A DNA stretch of 42,045 nt, from assembly GCA_022627515.1 (NCBI GenBank), contig JAKEGK010000021.1, positions 1-42,045 on the forward strand, in the 5' to 3' direction. This DNA is from Gammaproteobacteria bacterium (lineage in GTDB: Bacteria; Pseudomonadota; Gammaproteobacteria; SZUA-152). The notes under the pieces are model-generated. The model had not been told where the DNA came from, ran no database searches, and was given only the letters and a program-made list of their open reading frames with translations. The translations under genes were made by a program, and so were the position numbers. How positions within the stretch are numbered: position 1 is the stretch's first letter; every line of letters starts with the position of its first letter. Below, piece by piece: positions 7,673-16,548 of the stretch.

Positions 7673-8215
7673 TCAAGGCGCGAACACCGCTGCCGCGACA
7701 ACGGTAGTCCACAAACCATGTTTATCACCGGTCGCCGATTGCGTGACGTTGGTGGTGCGGATGATGAGTTCGCTGGTGCGGTAATGCTGCTTGCGTTGAT
7801 CCCAGGCCTGTTCCGCGTCAAAGTCAAGCCCAACGGTCGTGGCCAGCATCGTTGCCGCAAGATCCTCGGCATAATCGCCGGTAATTTCGCCGGCCTGGCC
7901 GAAAGCGTGGTGCTCCGAGATGTAACCATGCATGTGCTTGTCGGCCGGAATAGCGAGTCCAACGGATGCCGACAACAAACGATGCGGTTCGCTGGTTTCG
8001 TTCCGGGCCAGCACCACATAGGTAATCTCACCGGGCGAGAGCAAAGTCAGTCCCTTGTCTTTCGGTATGACGTCGCAGGCCGGCGGCAGCACGCTGGACA
8101 CTGTCACCAGGTTCAGATGCGCAATGCCCGCGTCGCGCAGCGCCAGTTCAAAAGAATGCAGTTTCTCGCGGTGACGCCCGGCGCCTTTGGTCAGAAAAAG
8201 TTTGTTGGGAATCAT
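7673..8215 (-). CDS. Pyruvoyl-dependent arginine decarboxylase (PvlArgDC), 180 aa
   Basis: Converts arginine to agmatine, the first step of a polyamine route. The sequence starts '[19 protein letters not shown]' with the family's 'F.TKG.G.H...L.SFE.AL..AGI' pattern. Self-cleavage to alpha and beta chains normally occurs before a Ser in a VSSxxPP motif; here '[12 protein letters not shown]' (residues about 36-47) provides it, the second Ser becoming the pyruvoyl group. Later blocks '[13 protein letters not shown]', 'SASVGLAIP' and '[12 protein letters not shown]' also fit. Length is typical. The gene starts 10 bp after the stop of the DHS-like gene on the same strand, so the two form an operon. 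Confidence 0.9.
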   Translation of the reverse strand: MIPNKLFLTKGAGRHREKLHSFELALRDAGIAHLNLVTVSSVLPPACDVIPKDKGLTLLSPGEITYVVLARNETSEPHRLLSASVGLAIPADKHMHGYISEHHAFGQAGEITGDYAEDLAATMLATTVGLDFDAEQAWDQRKQHYRTSELIIRTTNVTQSATGDKHGLWTTVVAAAVFAP

Positions 8216-8224
8216 GCTTGCCGC

Positions 8225-9286
8225 CTAACCCGGATCGTTGAACAGCCGGTTCAGGTCCGGGATGTGCCGCCTTTGCGTTACACGTTCCGCCAACGCATGA
8301 GTGAGAATCGGCAAGGCGATGGTGGCGTCACAATAACAGGTCACGTGCCGTCCTTGCGCCGAAACTTTTCCCCAGCTTACTGCTTCATCCAGGGTACAGC
8401 CGGACAAACCGCCCCATTGCGGTGAGTCCGTGGTGATCTGGATGGCATAGCGATGGGGATAGTAAAATTCCTTGAGACTCTTGCGTTCAAAACCGCGGCG
8501 GCCGGGAACCGCTTCGTCCTCGAAACGCGGCGACAGCGAAATTGCCATGAGTTGTGTAAAGTCCTTTGGCACGCCGCCGCCAATATAGATGACGCCGACG
8601 TCACCAACGCCGGCGCCGATGCCGACGAACTGATCGAACTCGCGACCCTGATCGACGACTATGCGCCGGCCGCGGTTCTTCGCCATGAAATAGGCCTCGC
8701 CGAACGCACTGTCAAAGAGCGCGGGAGAGAACACCGGCACGCCGTGGCGCGCAGCGGCGGCGAGAATGCTGTTGATGCCCTTGGCGCCTAGCCACTTCCC
8801 GAACAGGTGCAGCAGTTCCATGGATGAATACACCGCGCCATCAGGCAGGCCGGACATGAATCCTGTGAGTAGTTCCTCCATCTCGCGGTAGTCGGTTTCC
8901 TTGCCATACACATCGTAATATCGATTGAGATCAGCCGCCAGTAAATCCTCGTCGTTGATATGCGGTGTTCCCTGTTTATAGCTGTACCCCATTGCTTCGA
9001 CAATATCTTCGGAAACATTCGCGCCGGTGGAGACCAGCACATCAACGAAACGCTGTTCGATCAGCCAGCGCACCAGCTTCCATTGACCAGCTGTGCTCAT
9101 GGAGCCGGCCAGTCCCATCACGATAGCGATATTTTTCTCGTTGAGCATCGCTTGCCAGATTTCGGCGGCTTCGGCGAGAGTGCGTCCCTGATAGGCGGTT
9201 TTGCCCATGGCGGCGAGCAGATCGGAGACGCCGCGGGATTTCACCTCGATAGCCTCGACGCTTGCAGGTGATTTAATGTTGCCCAT
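8225..9286 (-). CDS. Deoxyhypusine synthase-family enzyme, probably homospermidine-type polyamine synthase, 353 aa
   Basis: A full-length NAD-binding DHS-like enzyme. Visible blocks: 'IVMGLAGSMSTAGQWKLVRWLIEQRFVDVLVSTGANVSED', 'GTPHINDEDLL', 'INSILAAAARHGVPVFSPAL', 'GVGDVGVIYIGGGVPKDF', and 'TDSPQWGGLSGCTLDEAVSWGK', in which the Lys of SWGK aligns with the catalytic Lys of eukaryotic DHS that forms the imine with the aminobutyl group. Bacteria have no eIF5A, so the usual hypusine reaction is excluded; homologues are thought to move aminobutyl to putrescine or agmatine-type acceptors. The adjacent arginine decarboxylase supports a polyamine role. RBS AAGGAT precedes the ATG. Confidence 0.85.
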   Translation of the reverse strand: MGNIKSPASVEAIEVKSRGVSDLLAAMGKTAYQGRTLAEAAEIWQAMLNEKNIAIVMGLAGSMSTAGQWKLVRWLIEQRFVDVLVSTGANVSEDIVEAMGYSYKQGTPHINDEDLLAADLNRYYDVYGKETDYREMEELLTGFMSGLPDGAVYSSMELLHLFGKWLGAKGINSILAAAARHGVPVFSPALFDSAFGEAYFMAKNRGRRIVVDQGREFDQFVGIGAGVGDVGVIYIGGGVPKDFTQLMAISLSPRFEDEAVPGRRGFERKSLKEFYYPHRYAIQITTDSPQWGGLSGCTLDEAVSWGKVSAQGRHVTCYCDATIALPILTHALAERVTQRRHIPDLNRLFNDPG

Positions 9287-9532
9287 GTGTAATCCTTTCC
9301 GTTAAACCGCGTGTTGAGTTCGCTGTGCGCACAGCCGGATAAAAGAGCCGTATAAACCATGCCACATTAACAGTCCCCGCGCGTTGAGCCTGGTCAATAG
9401 CAGGCCGGGAATTGAAACTGGAGTCAGACGCGCGTCGCTATTCAGGCGGTAGCCGGAATCCAGGAGAATAAAAAAGATCGTTGACTATATTCACTATAGG
9501 GGTCGGGAACAGCATTGCCGTCCCCGCCCTCC

Positions 9533-9565
9533 GAACCGTACAGGCGGTTTTCCCGCATACGGCTC
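9533..9565 (-). ncRNA. Group II intron domain V
   Basis: The minus strand reads GAGCCGTATGCGGGAAAACC then GCCTGTACGGTTC. This is the conserved domain V hairpin, with the catalytic AGC triad, a GAAA tetraloop and the CG bulge side. It is the ribozyme active site and identifies the intron's 3' half. Confidence 0.85.
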
Positions 9566-9582
9566 TCCAGTTGGTGGTTGCT

Positions 9583-10929
9583 TCAACGAGATCGGCTCGC
9601 GCGTGCATAGGCTTGAGTCATGGTGAACAGCCCATGAGTTGCGAAGAAGGCATTCGGCCAACGCTTGTGGTCGCTGAGAGCATGACCCTGTCCGGGACGC
9701 TTGCGCTGTTGCTTGCGCAAGATAGCAGGCAGGCGTCGGCGTACGAAACCGTCCACGTTGGTGAAGGTGTACCGATGCGCGTGTTTGAAGTATTCAAACC
9801 ATCCTCGAAGAATGGGGTTGAGTTCTTCAATGACGCAGGTGATGGCCACCCCTCGTCCACGTGCCGTACGGCTCCGGATTGCATCGCGCAACTTGCGCAT
9901 ACTTTTACGCCTCACCCAGCGTTGTCCCGCTTCAAATCGATACCCCAGAAACTCAAAGCCCTGTCCCACTTGCCGGCAGTCTCCAAGATGCGTCTTGTCT
10001 GGATGGAGTTCCAGTCGATTCGCAGCCATCCAGCTTCGGATATTCTCCAAAGCGCAAGTGGCTTGTTCATGGCTTTCGCATAATACAACGAAGTCATCTG
10101 CGTATCGGACCATATTGAAGCCATGCTCCGTCAGTAATACATCCAGATCGTGCAGGTAAATGTTCGCCAGCAGAGGGCTCAGTACCGCACCTTGCGGTGT
10201 GCCTTTGGTTGGTGTCCATTGTTCCAGCCCGTTGAAAATATCCTGCTTGAGAAAGGCTCCTATGAGTCTGAGCAACTTTTCATCACTGATGCGTTTTTCC
10301 ATCTTGCGCATCAGCATGTCATGGGAAATGCTGTCAAAATAGCTCCGAATATCCGCATCCACCACGTAGACATAGCCCGATTGAATCAGCTCATCTACCT
10401 CACGCAAGGCGTCTTTGCAACCCTTGCCGGGGCGGAAGCCGTAGCTCACCGGCAGAAAGTCTTTCTCGAATATGGGTTCGATGACTTTCTTCGCGGCGGC
10501 CTGGACCACCCGATCTTTCACAACCGGGATACCCAACGGTCTTCTCTTACCCTCGGCCTTGGGAATTTCCACGCGTCGCACGGGGTGGGGATGATAGTTT
10601 CCGGTTTTAAGTTGCTCATGCAATTCGTCCAGGTAACGCTGTGATTGGTTGTCAAACCGTTCAATCGTGATTTGATCCACTCCCGCTGCACCTCGATTCT
10701 TGCGCACAGTTTCCCATGCCGTTCGTAACGTCGTTTTCGCATAGACTTTGTCGATCAGACTAAACCATTTGCCTCCTTTGACGCCGTTATCCAGCGCCGC
10801 CAACATCCGCTCGTTCCATACGCAGGCTTCCACCCAACCCCATTCCAGGGCTGACGTTTCTGTATCTTGTCTAGTTGTTTCCAACACTTTCAATACTCCG
10901 TTTACACAGTGCCTTTGGTTGGTCCTCAC
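9583..10929 (-). CDS. ltrA: Group II intron reverse transcriptase/maturase, 448 aa
   Basis: Residues about 75-330 carry the seven RT blocks: 'RGAAGVDQITIERF', 'RRVEIPKAEGKRRPLGIPVVKDRVVQ', 'SYGFRPGKGCKDAL', 'VVDADIRSYFDSI', 'GTPQGAVLSPLLANIYL', the catalytic 'MVRYADDFVVLC' (YADD), and 'FEFLGYRF'. The maturase (X) domain follows with 'LNPILRGWFEYFKHA' and a short C-terminus ending 'HGLFTMTQAYARASRSR'. No HNH endonuclease domain is present. It assists splicing of its own intron and copies it into DNA. Length is normal with no stops or frameshifts. The first 35 residues lie in RNA structure, and the exact start is uncertain. Confidence 0.92.
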   Translation of the reverse strand: MRTNQRHCVNGVLKVLETTRQDTETSALEWGWVEACVWNERMLAALDNGVKGGKWFSLIDKVYAKTTLRTAWETVRKNRGAAGVDQITIERFDNQSQRYLDELHEQLKTGNYHPHPVRRVEIPKAEGKRRPLGIPVVKDRVVQAAAKKVIEPIFEKDFLPVSYGFRPGKGCKDALREVDELIQSGYVYVVDADIRSYFDSISHDMLMRKMEKRISDEKLLRLIGAFLKQDIFNGLEQWTPTKGTPQGAVLSPLLANIYLHDLDVLLTEHGFNMVRYADDFVVLCESHEQATCALENIRSWMAANRLELHPDKTHLGDCRQVGQGFEFLGYRFEAGQRWVRRKSMRKLRDAIRSRTARGRGVAITCVIEELNPILRGWFEYFKHAHRYTFTNVDGFVRRRLPAILRKQQRKRPGQGHALSDHKRWPNAFFATHGLFTMTQAYARASRSR

Positions 10930-11427
10930 GTCTCCACCTTCCTACCTCCCTTTCCTGTTTACGGGTTATGCTGTCCCGCACTTTTCGCGTTGCGCGTTTG
11001 GTCTTAGGCAGAGTGTCCACTCCAGGTTCTCCGCCGATGCGTTTCCACATCGTCGCCATCACCACCGCTTTCAACGTCACAGTACTATGAAGGTTCTGAC
11101 TCCTGCCCCGTTTCACCACCAAGGCAGGTCTCCCCGCTTAATGCGCACCACCTTCAACCCATTCCATCCTCAAACACGTCATGTGCTCAGACATCACTTG
11201 ATTCACCATACTCAGCGTGTCTGACGGTTTCTCAGGCTTCGCCTTGTATCCGCAGGCTCGCCGCAACATGCCGCCAATATCAGGTTCGTTATCCTACGGA
11301 CTGGGCTTTCACCTCCCGTTGCTCTCCACCCCGCTTCGCAGCGACGCAGTTACGTTCGGTTATGAAGTTCATGGCAAACTCCTGTACAGACTTCCACTGT
11401 ACTGATGGTACGCCCTCACGGGCGCAC

Positions 11428-11889
11428 GGATACCGGCGTTCGCCGGCGCGGCGAAAAAAGATTCTTTGCCGTACCACTTATTTGGGGATACTGTTGTTTT
11501 GATCAGTACCACATTATTTCAGTACACAGAGATCGGCTTAAATCTGATGGATAAGCGGCGGCGTCAAGCGCGGATGGATGAGTTGTCAAAACCGGGACCG
11601 GTGTCATAGTTATTCAGGACAGAAGGGGGGGCATGCGCAGCGAATATCACCGTGAACGCTCGATGGCGGCATCCTTACCGCCAACGATTTTTTCCTCGTA
11701 GCTTGCGTCGGTTTCAGGTGGCCATGGCATAACTGGTTTTGTTTGCTTAACTATGTACGATTCCACTCTGACACGTTTTATTCTGACACGTTATATTCGA
11801 CAAAAGCGATGAGCGTATACTATATATGTATAACGATGCGCGGTGTCTAAGTAACAATGCTGGGTTACTGCCGGGAATAAGGAATTTAC
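11428..11889. other. Intergenic region beside the intron, no supported gene
   Basis: Holds the 5' exon arm of the palindromic intron target (11428-11451, GGATACCGGCGTTCGCCGGC) and a 15-bp direct repeat with core TTCTGACACGTTA (units at 11764 and 11779, third decayed). The rest shows nothing recognisable. Confidence 0.5.
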
Positions 11890-11960
11890 AAAAAGGCCGG
11901 GTGAAGCGAAGTGTTAACATGCCCATACGTATACCGCTAACACACCGCTTCTACCCGGCC
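11890..11960 (-). terminator. Long-stem terminator behind the cytochrome remnant
   Basis: GGCCGGGTGAAGCG (11895-11908) pairs with CGCTTCTACCCGGCC (11946-11960) with one mismatch, and inside it TGTTA (11912) pairs with TAACA (11938). On the minus strand the stem is followed by TTTTTG, so it ends a leftward transcript, matching the cytochrome fragment whose stop is at 11986. Confidence 0.7.
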
Positions 11961-11985
11961 GTTCCCCCATACTAACCCGGTACTG

Positions 11986-12250
11986 CTAGTTAATGACAGG
12001 CAACCATGCTGTTGTCGTGTGACACACTGAACAATCAAAGGTGGTAGGAATATGCGCCGCGTTTTTTCCACTTGCCAGGACGCCGTTGTGGCAACTTGAA
12101 CATGTGCCTAAGACCTGGTTGTGATCAACTTGCATAACCGGCGCCCATTGCGCCGGGTACACGTAGTGGCATGCATCGCATACGTCTGTCGCATTAATAT
12201 GCGTTGGAGTTTTACCGCTGGCGGTTACGCCATTGTGACAGGCCCTGGAT
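11986..12250 (-). pseudogene. 3' remnant of a multihaem c-type cytochrome-like gene
   Basis: The minus-strand frame encodes the end of a repeat protein with haem-attachment motifs: CDACH, CSSCH and CSVCH are complete, and a fourth is cut to 'RACHNG', having lost its first Cys. The unit is 'CHNGV.ASGK...HI.TT..C..CH', typical of exported multihaem proteins with NHL-like or CHNG repeats that carry electrons across the envelope. No signal peptide or proper start remains. The break at about 12250 coincides with the break of the oppositely oriented gene remnant to the right. The terminator at 11890-11960 is preserved, showing that this was once a transcribed 3' end. Confidence 0.75.
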
Positions 12251-13318
12251 GATATCGGAAGTTTGGAATTCACTTTCGAACCGGACACGGTTTACGGCAT
12301 TACGGTTACCGGCCGGCATTTTAATGAGATAACAGGTGAGATATCCGAACAGCCAATTACCCTTAAAAGCACCTATTATCATGGCGCGGACAGCAAGCCC
12401 TTTGTCAGTGTGAATATACTGACTCACCTGATTCATTCCAGAATCAACTATTTGATTGTCAACAACGGCCTGCATCCCCGTGACGCCACCGTACAGGCAA
12501 GTCAGGAGTTAATTGACGAACTCAAGGAAGTAATCTTCGCCGATCACCTGAATAACTACAGCTTCAGCAACATGACCGTATATAACAATCAGGCAGATTC
12601 AGATCCTGATGCGAACGCAGTGTTGTTGTTTATCTCCGCCGCGTTTTACCATCAATCCGGGCTCTATGCTAACAGCCGCCCGCTCGCGGAGATGTTAACA
12701 ACCATCGCGGATGATCTGGAAAAGGATGGTAAAATTGACGGTGACAACTCTCCTGACACAGCGGAAATACCGGATAACTCCGCCAGCAATGGCCCGGTTT
12801 ATGTCTCCAGTCTTGATTTTGCCGCCCGCCTGCTGAATCCGCAGACGATAACGGACAATCTGACCGCATACAGCATCGCGAAAACAGGCGCGGCGATCCC
12901 CGTGCCTGATATCAGCTTCCTGCTGGATAACGATGCCGATGGCGTGACAAACAACGTCGATGCCGATGATGATGGCGATGGACTGGCGGATCTGTCCGAT
13001 CCAAATCCCTGTCAATTTGAAATTATCGCAAATCCCCAGCTGTTCACCACAACTCAGGCTGTCAGCATCGTTCTGGATCTGCAATTTAACATCCCGGAAA
13101 ATCCGGATGCCAATCCCGTGTATATGGGAATAGCCAGCGCGCCCGGTAACGGCGTGCTGAGCGGCGCGTATCCCGATCTTGTTTACACGCCTGATCCGGG
13201 ATTTACCGGCGCCGATAGTTTTACTTATACTGTCGATTGTATAACATGTTCAGCGATTTATACTGGCGTTTATACCAGTGGCATATTTTCAGTCACGATA
13301 AATGTACTGGCGCCCTGA
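12251..13318 (+). pseudogene. 5'-truncated exported surface protein with TSP3-type and tandem-95-like segments
   Basis: The frame is open from 12239, but the first codons continue antisense through the cytochrome remnant and there is no RBS or signal peptide. It begins mid-domain with 'TFEPDTVYGITVTGRHFNEI', a strand pattern common in large exported proteins, followed by a helical block 'VNILTHLIHSRINYLIV'. Next comes a calcium-binding-like 'DNDADGVTNNVDADDDGDGL' (TSP3-like), then a C-terminal bacterial Ig/cadherin-like domain with 'GVLSGAYPDLVYTPDPGFTGADSFTYTV'. The stop is at 13316-13318. Probably a dead remnant; TTG at 12263 is the only nearby start and is unconvincing. Confidence 0.6.
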
Positions 13319-13461
13319 CAATGTTGCAGGACCGAACTTGCGCCGCCAAACCGCGGGTTTAGTTAAAAAGGATAACCAGCGCAGGGAATGAATGACGTTG
13401 ATATTCCCGGGACTCATTAATCCTGGGTTGCCGGTTTAAGGGGGTAATAGCGGCGCAGGCG

Positions 13462-15108
13462 TTAGTACTCTATTTTCAATTTTTCCATCCGGTAATGCAG
13501 CTGTCGCGGCGTCAGTCCCAGCTTTTTCGCCGCATAGGTTTTATTGCCTTTCGCGTATTTCAGCGCCTGGACTATCTGCTCTTTTTCATCAACAGTTACC
13601 CGGCAATAGGGTCTGACAATGGTGAGGTCGTCTTTAGTATCTAAATAGGTGTAGTACGACACCTTTTCGGTTTTAATCTTGTTATCGTTGGACAAGGAAT
13701 GCGATTCCAGATCGATTTTTGATTCTTCATTGATGATTTGTTCTATGTCCGACGCCGTGACGATGTTGCCATCCGACATGATCACCGCGGCGCGTTCAAT
13801 AACGTTTTCCAGTTGCCGTATATTACCCGGCCAGCAATAACGTTCAAACTTGCCGATTGCTTCCTGCGTCAAGGTAATATTTGTTTTCAGTTTTTCGTTT
13901 TGCCGGATCCAGAAATAGCGTGTCAATAAACTGATATCTCCCTTTCGTTCCCGCAACGGCGGCAGTTTGATGCGGATTACATTCAGGCGGTAAAACAGAT
14001 CCAGCCGGAACACCTTATCATTCACGGCCGATTGCATGTTTTTGTGCGTCGCCGTGATGATGCGGACGTTGACCGGTATATCTTCTGTTCCCCCAATCCT
14101 CTGCAATACATTCTCCTGCAAAACGCGCAAGAGTTTTGATTGCAGATCAAGACTCATATCACCGATTTCATCAAGGAACAGAGTTCCTCCGGAAGCAAGC
14201 TCAAATTTGCCCTTGCGGGTATTGGTGGCGCCGGTAAAACTGCCCTTTTCATGGCCGAATAATTCGGATTCCAGAAGGTTTTCCGGTATCGCCGCGCAGT
14301 TGATTGCGATGAAGGGCTGGTTTTTCCGGTTGCTCTCATTGTGAATCATGCGCGCGAATTTTTCCTTTCCGGTGCCTGATTCGCCAAGCAACATCACTGA
14401 CGCCTGGGAACTGGCGGCGCGCAACGCGGATTTAACCGCGTTCTGCAGCGCGTCACTTTTTCCCACGATGCCGTGTTGGCTGGAGATATCGGCAAATTCA
14501 TTGGCGGCGCCGCGAAGATTGTTATCGGCGGTGTGTCCGCCTTTGTCTCTGGCCAGAGCGCTGATTTGCAGCAAATGATTTATGATCGTGGAGCTGATAC
14601 ACAGCACGTCAATTATGGAGTTAAACGGCTCTTCCTGTTCTACAAGTGCGGACGCTGCAAACATTCCCCCCAGAATGTTGTCATGCATTATCGGAATACC
14701 CACCCAGTCTTCGGCAATGACGCAGTGTTTAAGCGGTATATTGTAGCGGTTGAGGGTTTTTTTGACCGCCGGATGTTTTGCCACGATGGATTGGATGCGG
14801 ACGAGCTGATCCTGATAAATGTGGTTATTTATTTTAGCCTGGATGGACTGGTATTCCTCCGCTGGAACACCCGCGGCATAAGCAATTTGAAATAACCTGG
14901 TGGTTTCATCAGGAAGCAACACGCAAGGTTTATGAATATTCACCTGGTCCTCCAGCAATTGCAGCACTTTGGTGATAGAGGGCTCAGGATCAACGTTTTG
15001 ATTGAGGAGTTTCACAATGCGCTGAATAGTCAGTAACACCATTTGATTGTCAGTTTCCTTGTATTCCATGGATTGAAATATCACCGGGCCGGAACTGGGC
15101 ATTTTCAC
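13462..15108 (-). CDS. Sigma54-dependent activator of the NifA/NorR type, 548 aa
   Basis: Three domains: an N-terminal GAF-like sensor (about 20-190, ending near '[18 protein letters not shown]'), a central AAA+ sigma54-interaction domain (about 210-445), and a C-terminal Fis-type helix-turn-helix. The AAA+ part has Walker A GESGTGKE, the GAFTGA loop as GSFTGA, Walker B '[12 protein letters not shown]', and '[21 protein letters not shown]'. The C-terminus '[19 protein letters not shown]' resembles NifA most closely. The GAF domain would bind a small ligand or partner to control ATPase activity at sigma54 promoters. No nif gene is visible, so the target is unknown. GSFTGA in place of GAFTGA is seen in some working members. 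The GTG at 15108 or ATG at 15102 is the likely start; neither has a clear RBS. Confidence 0.88.
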   Translation of the reverse strand: MKMPSSGPVIFQSMEYKETDNQMVLLTIQRIVKLLNQNVDPEPSITKVLQLLEDQVNIHKPCVLLPDETTRLFQIAYAAGVPAEEYQSIQAKINNHIYQDQLVRIQSIVAKHPAVKKTLNRYNIPLKHCVIAEDWVGIPIMHDNILGGMFAASALVEQEEPFNSIIDVLCISSTIINHLLQISALARDKGGHTADNNLRGAANEFADISSQHGIVGKSDALQNAVKSALRAASSQASVMLLGESGTGKEKFARMIHNESNRKNQPFIAINCAAIPENLLESELFGHEKGSFTGATNTRKGKFELASGGTLFLDEIGDMSLDLQSKLLRVLQENVLQRIGGTEDIPVNVRIITATHKNMQSAVNDKVFRLDLFYRLNVIRIKLPPLRERKGDISLLTRYFWIRQNEKLKTNITLTQEAIGKFERYCWPGNIRQLENVIERAAVIMSDGNIVTASDIEQIINEESKIDLESHSLSNDNKIKTEKVSYYTYLDTKDDLTIVRPYCRVTVDEKEQIVQALKYAKGNKTYAAKKLGLTPRQLHYRMEKLKIEY

Positions 15109-15258
15109 AATGTGATACCAAGACTAAAACTGGTTAAGGCAATTCATACTACAGAGGTTACTGTGAAGCGTAGCAATGGAATATTGCATTCATGTCATCT
15201 TTCCTGATATCCGCACGATTAGAAAATGTTTGAGCTGTTGTTTGTTCCAGTTCAAGGA

Positions 15259-15426
15259 TCACAAACCCATGATCTCCGGAAAACTGTCCTTAGGTACATC
15301 ATGCAAACCACGCGAAAGCCATGACGAAGCGGAATTGAACGGTTTATGCAATCCTTCACTGGATAATAATTGACGAGTAGCGTGGGCTATTATATCGATA
15401 ATATCGGTATAATCAACTTTTGTCAT
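15259..15426 (-). CDS. Possible small protein upstream of the sigma54 activator, 55 aa
   Basis: An ATG at 15426 opens 55 residues: 'MTKVDYTDIIDIIAHATRQL', then 'LSSEGLHKPFNSASSW' and a charged C-terminus 'HDVPKDSFPEIMGL'. The composition is protein-like (amphipathic helix at the start, no stop-prone bias), but there is no good RBS and no family I recognise. It lies 150 bp upstream of the activator gene on the same strand. It could also be a decayed gene or noncoding. Confidence 0.3.
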   Translation of the reverse strand: MTKVDYTDIIDIIAHATRQLLSSEGLHKPFNSASSWLSRGLHDVPKDSFPEIMGL

Positions 15427-15612
15427 GGTTAATGAAAAAGAACGGCAAAGGCGCCCGCGAGGGGGTGCAGGCATGCAGGTAGCATGGGATGATGCCCGCA
15501 ATGATTGAAGGTTGGCGCCCCTGCCAAAGTGAGTCAAACTGATAACCATAATATTCATCTTCCAGCGTCTTGGCGGCTGGTTAAGTGAATACCGTAATCC
15601 GGTTTTACAGTT

Positions 15613-15870
15613 CTAGTGAGTGTATGCTTGCCGGTGAATGGCTTTGGATTTCCGGCAAAGATAGTTGTGAATTTTATAACGGACCCACAAAAATACCCCG
15701 GAGAGCGGGTCCCACTGAATAATACCGCTCATTATAGGATATACCGCGATGAGGGAGAGCCACGGCGGGACAGATGAATACACCAGTACTGCCAGAATTA
15801 ATACAATTCCCCCAAAGATACGTACGACGGCTTCATGTTTACTGATATTTGCGCTATTGAAATTAAACAC
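15613..15870 (-). CDS. Small inner-membrane protein, DUF2892 type, 85 aa
   Basis: Two hydrophobic segments, 'IFGGIVLILAVLVYSSV' (about 18-34) and 'WLSLIAVYPIMSGIIQW' (about 37-53), separated by a tight PP turn, with the family's 'VVRIFGG' entry and 'YPIMSG' pattern. DUF2892/YgaP-type transmembrane domains occur alone or fused to rhodanese domains and are of unknown function. The usual CPL motif after the second helix is replaced by 'WDPLSG', so this is a diverged member. The C-terminal tail is basic. An ATTGTCA tandem repeat lies about 180 bp upstream. Confidence 0.7.
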   Translation of the reverse strand: MFNFNSANISKHEAVVRIFGGIVLILAVLVYSSVPPWLSLIAVYPIMSGIIQWDPLSGVFLWVRYKIHNYLCRKSKAIHRQAYTH

Positions 15871-16260
15871 GATGTTCCTCCCGGTACTGAGTACCGTTGT
15901 CTGTCATTGACGTTACATGCTGAATTGTTGTTTTGTTATGCGGCTTTTACGAGCAAGGTATGTGCCAAGGAGCGGAATCAGCGATTCAATGACGTTAACG
16001 TTCTGTCAGAACAGAAAAATTTCATTTGCATGACAATCAAGTAAGGCTGGAAAGATTGTCAGCATTGTCATAATTGTCCGCATTGTTAAACATTTTATCC
16101 GTAAAAAGTTAAGTTTGTGCAATCCTGGCTGCGCGCAGGTTAAGTGAATGCTGTGAGGCAGTGGTTAATTTTCCGAAACCACGCGTTCATTAACAGGTTA
16201 ATGGCGGGTTAGCGGTGGATTACTATTGAAAGCATCATCATGCGTCAAGCGGTTTCAGAA
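15871..16260. other. Intergenic region without a supported gene
   Basis: Contains a 9-bp tandem repeat (16053-16088) and a short phrase GGTTAAGTGAATGCTG at 16138 that also occurs as GGTTAAGTGAATACCG near 15580. Otherwise AT-rich and featureless. Confidence 0.4.
16053..16088. repeat. 9-bp tandem repeat, four units
   Basis: AGATTGTCA, GCATTGTCA, TAATTGTCC, GCATTGTTA in direct succession, all sharing ATTGT. It lies between the start of the DUF2892 gene (15870) and the next gene (stop at 16261). Confidence 0.7.
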
Positions 16261-16548
16261 TCAAATAAAGAATGCGGGATCACTATAGGAAATCAGTAAA
16301 TCTTCGTCTTCAAGCTGGCAGTTCAACAAATTATTTTCCAGAGCGCGAAGTTCGAGCTTCTCAGATTCCCTGGTTGCCGTACAGCAACCGAATTCATACA
16401 GAAAATCCAATATGCTCTTGTTTAAAGCGGCGAGGTCGTATTCGGGGCCGATCTTGCGTCGGGTGTCAAACAGGGAAATGTCGGCGTAAAACGCGTCTGT
16501 TTCATAAATGTCAATACAGGTTTTCGTGCTGATGCTGATCTGGACCAC
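16261..16548 (-). CDS. Orphan acidic protein, 95 aa
   Basis: A perfect AGGAGG lies 9 bases before a GTG start at 16548 (N-terminus VQISISTKTCIDIYETDAFY), strong evidence that the frame is translated. The protein is acidic and soluble. A central amphipathic helix 'ALNKSILDFLYEFGCC' includes two adjacent Cys, and a Leu/Glu-rich helix 'ESEKLELRALENNLL' follows; the C-terminus is hydrophobic ('DPAFFI'). I do not recognise a family. It is read in the same direction as the DUF2892 and activator genes to its left, but is separated from them by 390 bp. Confidence 0.6.
   Translation of the reverse strand: MVQISISTKTCIDIYETDAFYADISLFDTRRKIGPEYDLAALNKSILDFLYEFGCCTATRESEKLELRALENNLLNCQLEDEDLLISYSDPAFFI

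Larger units (their letters stand above)
9496..11427 (-). mobile_element. Complete group II intron, 1932 nt
   Basis: On the minus strand the intron starts at 11427 with the canonical GUGCG (GTGCGCCCGTGAGG) and ends at 9496 with ...CCCCTAT (AY end). Domain V lies at 9533-9565 and domain VI at about 9496-9530, with a bulged A (complement of 9503) 7 nt from the 3' end, the expected branch-point distance. The maturase ORF sits in domain IV, finishing 17 nt before domain V. Both ends fall inside a palindromic repeat: joining the flanks restores GCCGGTATCC followed by AGTG, and an inverted partner (CTGGATTCCGGC) lies about 30 bp farther on. All parts look intact, so it may still be mobile. Boundaries are read from motifs only. 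Confidence 0.8.

Noticed and set aside
9481-10159. Plus-strand ORFs across the group II intron
   Set aside because: Opposite strand of the maturase and ribozyme domains; no family match.
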